From Crocodylus rhombifer (Eukaryota > Chordata > Crocodylia > Crocodylidae), in assembly GCA_038503035.1 (NCBI GenBank), contig JAVSML010024436.1:1-64000 (forward strand): a stretch of DNA of 64,000 bases, in the 5' to 3' direction. The stretch's first letter is position 1, and each line of letters begins with the position of its first letter. Made by a program: the position numbers and the translations under genes. Under the pieces are notes generated by a model. The model saw nothing but the letters and a program-made list of their open reading frames with translations, did not search any database and had not been told where the DNA came from. Below, in pieces: positions 54,801 to 64,000 of the stretch.

Positions 54801-57800
54801 GTATTGCTCATCAAGACACCTAGATGACAATTTAATTTCTCAGGTTTCTGAGCAGTGGCCTGAGCCAGGGTTATTCAGTCACAGATGGAATCCAACCATA
54901 TGTAAGTGAAGTCCACCCTTTTACTATCAATAGTACCTGGCAAAAGGGCTACAAGAGTATGTAGGACCTTTTCTGGGAAGACCTGTTAAGTCCTCAATAT
55001 AAGAAAAAAAACCCAACCAAAAACCAAAAAGAAAAGAAAAAGGAAAAAAAACTCCCAGACTCTGACTGCAAAGATGATAAATATGTAAAGGAAAAAAAAG
55101 ATTGCTAAGAGGGAAGGAATCTGGGGTTTCTTTACTCATCTCTGGGATTAAGAGGGAAACCTAGATGGTGAAGGAATGTAGCATTAGAACAGGAAAACCA
55201 CAGCCACCTCCAGCTTCTGGAGGTTGGGAGAAGTCACATCCAAAACCCTGTTTAAGCTCATATTATGGGCAGGTACCTGGCAGTGTGGTAGGTAGCCAGC
55301 AGTCTAGTGGGAGACAATTTTGATATACTAGGTTTTGGCCTACTAGGCAGGTAGGAATGGGAATTGTATCTGGAGACCTTCTTCAAAGATCCCTTTGTCA
55401 TCCAAGTGAAAATCTGATAAAGAGTGAGCATCTGCACTGTCTCAAGTTATTGTGCATCAGAATGCACAATAATTCAATTGGGAAGTGCTGTCATTTAGCA
55501 CAGAGCTAAGAAAGCTAAACTTTCAACTCATAACTCAGGAGGGTGCCCACTGTGGGAGGTGACAAATTCCTAAACTGTCACAGGCTGCCAGATGGCTATC
55601 CCTACTTTAGCAGAATAAAGTGCTTTGTTCTGAACTTTGCTTTGGCTTGATGGCTACCAATAAATGTGCATTTGCTCATTTAAACATGCTCTGAACAAAT
55701 TTTGAAAAAAAAAGGCATCCAGCTTCTCTGCCTGCCTCTTAATTCTTATCAATTTGCATGTGGTGTATCCAGAGAATCTGCTGCAGCTCACAAGTTCTGC
55801 TGATAAGTACTAGCTCCTCCAGACCACATTGCTGAAATTTCAGCATCTTGCCTGGGCTGATGCCTCAAAATTTCTGCTATCTTCATCCAAATTTGCCCAC
55901 ATAACTATAAAGACAGTGAACAGTTGTTGCTATCCCTTTCTAACCAAAGTGGAGTATTATAGAAAAAAATAGAGAGAGAAAAAAATATCTCATGTATGTC
56001 AGCATATTATTTCCCTTGTAACTTTAAGTAATTCCTTTGGTTAATTCTTAAGCTCTGACTTTAAGTACAGTTTATTTCTTTTCAACTAGCCTCCCGAGTG
56101 TATTTCTCTGGTTCTGAACATTCTTTTGTAATAATAAACACTGCTGAAAATAACTTCTTATGAACTGCAACAACAGCATGAGAAAGAGGTTTTATTCCTG
56201 CACTATACATAAAAAATATTTAGATACTTTTTCATATCATGCATAAGTTTTAAAAACAATTAGTTTTTTTTCCCTAATAAGCAAGTATATTCTTGGTTCT
56301 TAAACATAGTTCATTGTAATGCTAATGAAAACCTTTTTTTCATACTGACTTAGTTGAAGGATATCCTGTCCTCCTGTTGCATTATTAATGTAGCCAAACC
56401 ACTGGAAAACTAAGCGCAAATGCCAATCCACTTAGCACTATCATTCGGCCGTAAGAATTTTCCATTTTAACTGCAGCATGTGCTGAATGGCAGACAAAAA
56501 TAAAACATACATATACTTTTCAACAGTTTTTCGTGATTGTGGAAATAAAACTCTGACTGGATTAGTATTCATATTTTTGTTTGCAAGTGGTTCCTTAAGA
56601 TTTTTCTCACAGACACCTCAACAGATGCATCCTACTTCAGGCTTTAGCATCATGCTGATGTTCTATTTCACATGATAGCTTCCAGTTTGTCAGTGGCATT
56701 TGCTTACATGCTTAGTATACTCCAAGTAGAAAGAGTGAGATGAAACTTCCTACCTTATATGAAACAGCAGTTAAATACGGCGAAGAAAGTCTGAGGAATC
56801 AATAGCACTTCATAGGTAATGCTCAAACAAGGTGTATTGACAGAACATAATTTAAGAGATAGCAATAACTTTTAGATTACCTTTTCCAGAATCCTCTTGC
56901 ATAGGATTATTTTCTACAAGGTATTTTCCGGTTTCCCCCTGTACGGAAACCAGTATTGTGCTAATATCCTGACTTATTCCATCAACTCTCACTGATTCAA
57001 TAATTAATTTGTTATAACTGCAATAATACAGTTTTTTTAATTTGATATCTGTCATACAGTGCTTGCCAAGCTAGACTGTCTTAAGGAAAGGTTATGGTGC
57101 CCCTGACCTCAGTCACACAGATCCTACATGTGTCCACCTCCCTATACAATATACTATATTCCTAAGAAAGAACGTGACAGTGGGATCCATAGGCTTACTA
57201 TATTCCTTTAGTAGCTAGTTACCTGTTACAGTTTAATGAAACTTGTTCTGTTCATTACCATACAAACAAAATGACAAGCCAGGGAATGCTCTGCTGGCCA
57301 GCTATACTTGTCTGGTGGTGCTGAGAAGCATCAGGCTGAAAGGCAGGATAATTTAGCCATCCAAGAAGCAGAATAACCCTCTGGAAATGAATTTTCCTAG
57401 AATACTATACCATTTTTATGAATCAGAAATTATTGATATATTTAAAAAGTGTGCATGCAAGAGCGTGCAGTTGGCTGCATTCATTAGCACCACAGGTATC
57501 ACAAATCCTGGTGGATCTCAGCTGCTTCTCAGTATGACTTAGAATTTATTATCGAGAAGTTTATTAAATATTTGCAAAGCATCAGACTTCATCACCAAGT
57601 TATATTAATAGCTTATGATTCCATAGCTCCTATCTGAGACTAGCAGATCCTACTGGACTGCTAACCACATTTTACTGCTAAAACGTAAGTTATCTACAAG
57701 AGTAGATGTTTTAAAGTCACATAAAATCAAGATCCATGCCTTGAAGAGCTTACAGTCTAAGTAGACAAAGATTTTTTTAAGAGGTAGAAAATGGGGGGAA

Positions 57801-57852
57801 GAGTAAGAATAAAAATTGTGTCCACAAGGCAGTTGTATCCATATATACCTTC
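54801..57852. other. Unassigned, mostly unique AT-rich DNA
   Basis: Three kilobases with no recognisable gene. Near 57,731 the text atccatgccttgaagagctt, then acagtctaagtagacaaag, resembles an old amniote repeat tail. The rest shows nothing I can name. Confidence 0.4.
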
Positions 57853-57889
57853 CAAATGGGACCAGAGGAAGGCTGAACTGAGACCCTGC

Positions 57890-58179
57890 GGGTCAAACTT
57901 CAAGGAGGGCGGGGGCAGAAGGATCTGGTGGTAGGGGTTTACTACAGGCTGCCACATCAGGAGGAAGAGCTGTATCTGGAATTCTCCAGGCAGCTGGGAG
58001 AGGCCGTGCGTGCAAAGGATGTTGTAGTCATAAGGGATATGAATTACCCTGACATCAACTGGGAGGAACAGTCAACCGGGTCTAGCCACTCACGACGGTT
58101 CCCAACATGTGTACAGGACCTACACCTGGATCTGGTGTTAGCCTCTGGGGACAACCTGGGGGGGGGGGGTGTGTGCTAG
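57890..58179 (+). pseudogene. CR1 endonuclease fragment (third copy)
   Basis: The frame shows 'VGVYYRLPHQEEELYLEFSR', 'KDVVVIRDMNYPDINWEEQ' and then DLHLDLVLASGDN. In the second motif the usual GDxNYPDI is RDMNYPDI, so the Gly is replaced while the Asp remains. The 5' part of the domain, including the catalytic Glu motif, is missing through truncation. The SDH motif ('GDSDHEMIQF') lies in the next frame. Confidence 0.8.
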
Positions 58180-58559
58180 TACAAGGGAGGCTAGGGGACA
58201 GTGATCATGAAATGATTCAGTTTCCTATTCAGAGAAAGGTGGGGAGGGTAACTAGCACAGCGCAAATGCTTGGCTTTAGGAAAGCCGACTTCGATACGCT
58301 CAGGGCAGTAGTCAGGGAGGCACTCAGAGCCCAGGGTGTAGCTAGTATGGGGGTCCAGGAAAGGTGGTCCTTCCTTAAGGAGGCTATCCTTGGGGCGCAG
58401 CAGGATGCAATTCCTCTGCGGAGGAAGGCAGGAAAAGGGTCCAAGAAACCTTCAGGGCTGAGCACGGATATCCAGGCTGGCCTGAGGGCAAAGAAAAAAG
58501 CATACTGGTGGTGGAAGCAGGGGGCAGGGACAAAGGAGGAGTACACCTCCCTGACCTGA
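58107..58559 (+). pseudogene. CR1 linker between endonuclease and RT (third copy)
   Basis: The frame contains 'LGDSDHEMIQFPIQRKVGR', then 'VQERWSFLKEAILGAQQDAI' and 'AKKKAYWWWKQGAGTKEEY', corresponding to the linker of the upstream CR1. It ends at a TGA at 58,557-58,559, just before the internal insertion. Confidence 0.8.
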
Positions 58560-58637
58560 GCTTGTAGGGATTTGGTAAGGAAAGCTAAAGCAGCACTGGA
58601 GCTTAGATTAACTTTTGGGATTAAGGATAACAAAAAG

Positions 58638-58729
58638 AAGGATGTGGGGAACCTGGAGAGGGCCCAGAGGAGGCCACTCGCATGGTTAGGGATAAGGAGG
58701 CCACTCGCATGGTTAAGGATAACAAAAAG
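58638..58729 (+). repeat. 92-bp internal insertion copied from the same CR1
   Basis: Positions 58638-58687 match 60061-60110 at 48 of 50 bases. Both carry 'gaggaggccactcgcatggtt', with one G fewer than the matching place in the CR1 at 41,950 (gaggagggccacccgcatgat). The insertion then contains a second, shorter copy of the same text (58,696-58,714) and is bounded by ggataacaaaaag on each side (58625-58637 and 58717-58729). This points to an intra-element copying event. Confidence 0.85.
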
Positions 58730-58814
58730 TCCTTCTTCAAGTATATAGGTAGCAAGAAGAAGTCTCGGGGTAACATTGGACCCGTATGAGGCAGGGCAGG
58801 GCAGGGCAGGGTAG

Positions 58815-59658
58815 ATGGTGACGGACGTGGGAGAGAAGGCAGAACTCTTCAACAAGTTCTTTGCCTCCGTGTTCCTGTCTGCTGACAATGGGGTGCTCTT
58901 GGGTGACAGCGTAGAGAGGCCCAGGAAGGATGCGAGTCCCCCGACTGTTAGTTCAGACCTAGTTAAGGATTACCTGGAGGGCTTAGATGTGTCCAAGTTG
59001 GCGGACCCGGATGACCTTCACCCGCAGGTGCTGAGGGAATTAGCTGGTGTCATTGCGGAGCCATTGGCACGGCTGTTCGAGGACTCCTGGTACTTGGGCC
59101 AAGTCCCTGAGGACTGGAAAAGGGCCAATGTGGTCCCTACTTTCAAGAAGGGAAGGAAGGAAGAGCCTGGCAACTACAGGCCAGTCAGCCTCACTTCTAT
59201 CCTGGGGAAGGTCTTTGAAAAAATTATCAAGGGCCCCATTTGTGAGAGCCCTGCAGGGGAAGTGATGTTGAGGGGTAACTAACATGGGTTTGTTTGTGCC
59301 AGGCCGATCCTGCCTGACTAACCTGGTCTCTTTCTATGACCAGGTAACAAAAAGCTTAGATGCGAAGGAGGAAGTCAATGTCATCTTCTTGGACTTCCAG
59401 AAGGCCTTTGACACAGTGTCCCACCCAATTCTGGTGGGCAAGCTGAGGGACTGCGGCATTGCCGAATACACAGTCACATGGGTGGCAAACTGGCTCCAGG
59501 GGCACACCCAGAGGGTGGTGGTGGACAGGTCGATGTCGACCTGGGAGGGTGTGGGCAGCGGAGTCCCCCAGGGCTCGGTCCTTGGGCCAGTGCTGTTCAA
59601 CATCTTCATTAGTGACCCTGGACGAGGGTGTGGAGAGCACCCTGTTCAAGTTGGCTGA
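58815..59658 (+). pseudogene. CR1 reverse transcriptase (third copy), truncated and inactive
   Basis: The RT motifs are in order. They are 'LADPDDLHPQVLREL', 'PEDWKRANVVPTFKKGRKEE', 'NYRPVSLTSILGKVFEKII', a stop codon at 59,280-59,282, '[18 protein letters not shown]' (motif A) and '[19 protein letters not shown]' (motif B). The frame then shifts near 59,620, and the catalytic motif C appears as [11 protein letters not shown], in which the second aspartate of FADD is a glycine. The RT could not function even if the frame were repaired, because a metal-binding residue is gone. Confidence 0.85.
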
Positions 59659-59659
59659 T

Positions 59660-60452
59660 GGCACCAAGCTGTGGGGTAAAGTGAATACACCGGCAGGCAG
59701 GGACCACATCCAGGCAGACCTGGATAGGTTGGAGAAGTGGGCAGATCTGAACAGGATGCGGTTCAACGAGGACAAGTGCAGGGTGCTGCACCTGGGGAGA
59801 GGGAACCAGCACTATGGTTATAGGTTAGGGGCTGCCCCCCTCAGCAGCACAGAGGCAGGGAGGGATCTTACGAGTCAGGATTGACTCCAGGATGAATGAG
59901 TTGCCAACGCAACGAAACAACAGGCAGAGCCAACTGCACCCTGTCATGCATCAACAGGGGCATCACTAACAGGTCCAGAGAGGTCTTGCTCCCCCTCTAT
60001 GCGGTGCTGGTCAGGCCGCAGCTGAAGTACTGTGTCCAGTTCTGGGTGCCGCACTTCAAGAAGGACGTGGGGAACCTGGAGAGGGTCCAGAGGAGGCCAC
60101 TCGCATGGTTGGGGGCCTCCGTGGCCAGCCGTGTGAGGAGAGGCTGAGGGATCTGAATCTTTTAAGTCTCCACAAGAGGAGACTGAGGGGGGATCTTGTG
60201 GCTGCCTACAACCTTATCAGGGGCCACCAGCAGGGACTCGGGGGAAGTCTGTTCACCAGAGCCCCCCTTGGAGTCACCAGGAACAATGGCTGCAAGCTGA
60301 GGGAGGATAGGTTTAGGTTAGATATTAGGAAGAACTACTTCACAGTAAGGGTGGCCAAAGCCTGGAATAGGCTTCCCAGAGAGGTGGTGCTCTCACCTTC
60401 CCTAGAGATCTTCAAGAGGAGACTAGATAGGCACCTGGCTGGGGTCTTATGA
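59660..60452 (+). pseudogene. CR1 ORF2 C-terminal region (third copy)
   Basis: Spread over several frames are 'MRFNEDKCRVLHLGRGNQHY', 'LVRPQLKYCVQFWVPHFKK', '[17 protein letters not shown]' and 'LDIRKNYFTVRVAKAWNR', ending LDRHLAGVL and stop. It follows the CR1 consensus order and shows the same general domain as the upstream CR1. Frame changes occur near 59,880 and 60,110. Confidence 0.85.
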
Positions 60453-60549
60453 CCCCTCCCACCCCCAGTGCTCCTTCCTGCCCATGGCAGGGGGTCGGAC
60501 TAGATCATCTGTCTGGGTCCCTTCCGACTCATTGATTCTGTGATTCTGT

Positions 60550-63500
60550 AGCATAGTTTTAGCAGCAGATAGGGTTTCAGTTTTAGTTGCATAAGAAAAA
60601 AAGGGTAAGCGAGCTGAAGATTAGGTTCTCTATCTAGTTTATGTTGTCTTTCAAAAATAAGGTACATATAATATTCTGTGGCATGCTGCATGTGAGCAAA
60701 TACAGTAATAACCAATCCCATCAGTCATGGTGGAGACAGTAGGCAGAGAGGACTGAATGAAGAACCTGAAGAAAATTTGGGTGAAAAATTCTTTTAGGGG
60801 AATATTTTTCAAAAGCACCCAAGAGATTTAGGAGCACAACCAAATGGATTTTAGTTCCTGAAAAGATTTTCAATGAAGATTGTGCTTCAAAGCCTCTTAG
60901 AAGCTTTTGAAAATTTGTCCTTAGAATCTTGCATTTTTTATTTCCCTTCTCAGAGACATCTCTTTTGCCCCTGTAATAAAAACCACCTGAGCTGATTGCA
61001 TTCTGGGTAGTATATTTAGTATCTGGTTACTAAGATAAATCAAAATATTTTTTTGTTCCAAAAGTCATACATATTTTATAAGAACGATAACTAAACTTTA
61101 TGCTGCAAAGTCAACAGCAATTAGCAACATACAAAAGATACCACTGTAAGTCTCTAAATAAGTTACTGGAAACATAAATCTACTGTATTTCACACTGTGG
61201 ACATATGTTTTTAACAACATGGACTGGGATGAGGGGAGACGCGCAGAATTATGTTATCCTTTTACTTGTAAAATGTTCCAATTCTACATGAGAACCATTG
61301 TGTTAAAAGTGGTTCTTTTAATGATAGGGAATTATGCTCACATTAAAACCTGCTACATAGTTGATAAAACACTATTTCTTGCTGTAAGGTCATCTATCCT
61401 AATTTCTTTTTCACAGTACTACAGATAAATACCACTGTATGTCTACATATGCAATACACAACACGGGAAAACACTCTCATATCTGCCACAATAATGTTCG
61501 TTGAGAACACTGAGAAGGAAAGACCTTATTTCCTGCCCTCCAGGGCCTTGTGGTTCAGAAAAAGGTTGGTAAAAGAAGGTCAGAAACACAATATTTCTGA
61601 TCACATACAAAGTTGTAAACAAGGTGAAGAGTTGAATTTATGCTGAAGTTTCCGTTTTGATAAAAATCTATTTTAAAAAAATTTATGCTCTGTTGTAGTC
61701 TTTTTCCCAAGCTCCCCTGCCCTCTATGTTTTCAGCTTTTCAAAACCAGTACCCATAGCAACATCCAGGAAACAATATGATGTTGCTCTCAGCAGCTCTG
61801 GAATGGGGTTTAGTGAATGACTATCCAACTCAGGGATGCAAGTCAGCTCAGAAAAATACACAACTAATGTTTTGTACGTATTGGGAGTCAAGGGAGGATT
61901 AAAGAAACAAAGTGCTCACAACATAACTGAAGCTTAAGACACATATAACCAGGAGATAATTTAATAACTTGATTAATTTCACTTTTATTTTTATCTTGCA
62001 TAAAAATGTTAGGAATGATACCCATAGTGCTAGGGTCCCAATTTCTTTATAACTGAAACATGATTACATGGACCATATCCCCTCCCATTCAGTTACATAA
62101 CTTTGTGGCAACTAGAGCAATTACTCTTATATAAAAGGGTACTAGGGAAGCATGCATTTTATTTGTGGGATCTTAGTGCAATTTAGCAGCTGGAAATGAA
62201 AATGATCAGCATCTGTAAGCTCTCAACTCCCTGCAGAGTACTGGCTGTCCAGGGACCACAGTACTGAGAACTCCTGCCATGGCGGAATACTGTCTAGAGT
62301 CAGAATGATTACTCTTGAAAGGTCCCGATTTTGTAGCTGAAGCACATGGGCAAGGACTCTATCTGAGCTGAAAATAGCGATCATTAGCATTGGGAAAGTA
62401 CATGTAGGGTGCGGACAGACATAACGTTTGAACCATTACAAGAACATCACTGATTACATTACAAGGATCTCACGATTGTCTCTGGACAGAGAGGTGCCTG
62501 TTAAGGGGCCTAAGTTAAACCCTCACCTTCTAAGGGACTGCACTCCTGCCAAAATGCCAACAGGGGATGGATGGTAAAGTACCCAGACCACCATGCCTTA
62601 CAGGGGTCAGGCTTCCCCTAGAGAGGGAGGAACACCAGATTGGGGGATGGGGTGGAGTGGAGTGGAGGGGTTGCCAAGTGCTGGGGGGCTATACAGTTCT
62701 CTGCTTATGGTCCCCTAGGAACTGGGTGATCTGCCCTCTCCCTCCTCCCACCCCCTCAAGAACTCCCCTGCTTTTCCAACCCCTGCCCTGGAAAGTCATC
62801 TTGCCAATTTCATGCATCTGCTATGGATCCTGGACAGTAGGGTCCCAGGCTCAAATTGGGATGGTGAAGGGGAAGGGGACAGGAGGGGTCACATGGGTTA
62901 TTTCTTGCCCCACTCTTATTGGCTGCAACTGCTACTCTCTACCCAACCCACTGCCCATGCTTCAGTTTCCCTGCATGCCTCACCTGCACAGATCATGCCT
63001 GTACTTGCTTGTGCACTACTGAACTCTCTACGATGGTACCCAGGCAGCAGTTGACCAGGTAGGTGTGTGCGGACGGGGGTGAGAAAGGGGTTGGGGGCCT
63101 CTGTCTCTTCATTCTGGAGTCTGGTTGCTTTGGGACCTCCCGCAGTCTCCTTCTCACACTGAGGCTTTAAAAGGACTTTCTCTAGAAAGCCCCTCAAGCA
63201 TTGCCAAGAACTGCACACAGATGTATGTGCAGGGTGGAACCTGCAGGACATATCTGGCTTCAAAAGTGCAGCAGAGAGTGAGGAACAATTAACAGTTAAT
63301 GGGCAAATTCACTTCATGTTGAGCATGGAATTAACAGCCATTCCGTTCTATTAAGTGCCCATTGTGTAATGGCTGTTTCCTATTACCACCTAGCAACTGA
63401 CTGGTGTTTACTGTTATAGGCACGACCACCCATCCAACACAAGCAAGGGACCACAAAATCCCTTACCCAGCCCTGTGTAGAAGCTGGCAATCTCCCCACC

Positions 63501-63782
63501 CCCTGCATGCACACACTTGAAATAAGCCTGGGACTCCCACCCAGGGTCTGTAGCAGGGAAGCAAAACTGATGCGAAAGCTTTCTGCTTCCCTGACCCTTT
63601 GCACTACTGTCTCTGCAGGCAATAGATCATTGGGCTACATCCCAGACCAGCTGCATTGCCCTGCTCTGTGTCCTCAGATGACCATGAACTGGTTCTAGGA
63701 GGACCTGCTCAACATAGTACTTAATTTTGCCGGTACGTTTTTATAATGTTCCAGGTCTAAACTGAAGTGCAGTAGACTCTTT
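60550..63782. other. Unassigned, mostly unique DNA
   Basis: No gene, RNA or clear repeat. The stretch 61,520-61,560 (cctgccctccagggccttgt, ggttcagaaaaaggttgg) faintly resembles an old repeat tail. Open frames at 62,567-63,263 (up to 151 codons) lie on both strands in GC-richer DNA and have no domain. Confidence 0.4.
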
Positions 63783-64000
63783 GGGCATTTTTACACATGC
63801 TCTGGGGAGTGAGTGGGGAGTGCCTTTAATCAGAGTGGCTCCAAGAGTGGCTCTAATTAAAGTGCCTGCAGCATCTCGTGTATCAGTGTCCCCACACTTC
63901 AAAATGGTGGTGGGGTGCTTTAACTAAAGCTTGTAAGAGGAGCTTTAGTTAAAGTGCTCCCCCCACCATTTTAAAGCATAGGGACTGATACAGCAGATGC
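63783..64000. mobile_element. Hairpin MITE, second copy, cut by the window end
   Basis: The start gggcatttttacacatgctc, the segments gagtggctct, attaaagtgcc, cgtgtatcagtgtcccca and the hairpin (ttaactaaagcttg, then ggagctttagttaa, 63917-63960) match 24,670-24,873. The copy continues to catagggactgatacagcag (after which the window ends). It has no CR1 insert, so it shows the intact arrangement of the family. No coding capacity. Confidence 0.75.

Larger units (their letters stand above)
57853..60549 (+). mobile_element. Long 5'-truncated CR1 LINE, third subfamily
   Basis: The copy enters ORF2 in the endonuclease (MGPEEG at 57,854, matching MGSEEG in the CR1 at 41,950) and runs to the 3' end. 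The ORF2 stop is at 60,450-60,452, followed by a UTR with gcagggggtcggactagatc and attgattctgtgattctgta. Compared with the CR1 at 41,950, the frame breaks many times: stops at 59,280-59,282, and shifts near 58,560, 59,620, 59,880 and 60,110. A 92-bp internal insertion lies at 58638-58729. A short GGGCA repeat (58,793-58,812) and a G run (58,159-58,168) are present. It is inactive. Confidence 0.9.

Overview
The window looks like non-genic DNA from a sauropsid, most likely a crocodilian, with a turtle as second choice. The main evidence is its repeats. There are several CR1 LINE copies on both strands, some with the usual GATTCTGTGATTCTG-like 3' ends. There are many short hAT-type elements with 8-bp target duplications, pogo/Tigger-type elements flanked by TA, a broken Ty3/Gypsy retrotransposon, and old MIR and other tRNA-derived SINE pieces. 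No L1, Alu or B1-type repeats are visible, and birds rarely carry so many hAT, Tigger and Gypsy remnants. I found no exon, tRNA, rRNA or other host gene that I can defend. Every long open frame is either transposon-derived or falls in GC-rich repeat DNA.

Layout. 1-2,200: unassigned DNA, then an antisense LINE split by a MITE (1,118-1,791) and a MIR. 2,900-4,390: an antisense CR1 scrap and a 1.2-kb inverted repeat built from ~150-bp units. 4,400-10,900: mostly unassigned, with SINE pieces and a conserved-looking AT-rich block near 9,400-9,700. 10,897-15,382: a hAT-type element filled with repeats, a copy of a GGCTAG-ended element, another hAT and a hairpin MITE. 15,400-24,670: mostly unique DNA with two conserved-looking blocks and one hAT. 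24,670-25,634: three elements nested inside each other. 26,090-27,280: GC-rich DNA of unknown origin. 29,261-35,379: two more GGCTAG-ended elements, a Ty3/Gypsy provirus-like mosaic (LTR, gag, protease motif, reverse transcriptase, LTR) and a 79-bp palindrome. 35,400-41,950: unique DNA, two hATs and a SINE. 41,950-45,771: a nearly full-length CR1 followed by a 5'-truncated CR1. 45,872-48,045: a small Tigger MITE and a 1.6-kb foldback Tigger-like element. 48,880-49,515: the 3' end of a non-CR1 LINE on the minus strand. 52,135-53,188: a hAT split by a CR1. 57,853-60,549: a third long CR1 with an internal 92-bp insertion copied from its own downstream region. 63,783-64,000: a second copy of the MITE seen at 24,670, cut by the window end.

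The genes do not work together as a pathway. All coding remnants are retrotransposon machinery (endonuclease, reverse transcriptase, Gag, protease), and all are broken by frameshifts, stops or deletions. The value of the window lies in its layered insertion history, several foldback or palindromic repeat families, and a few candidate conserved non-coding blocks that could be enhancers of a gene outside the window. Boundaries without a target duplication are approximate (tens of bases). Family names rest on motif and sequence recognition by eye, not on a database search.
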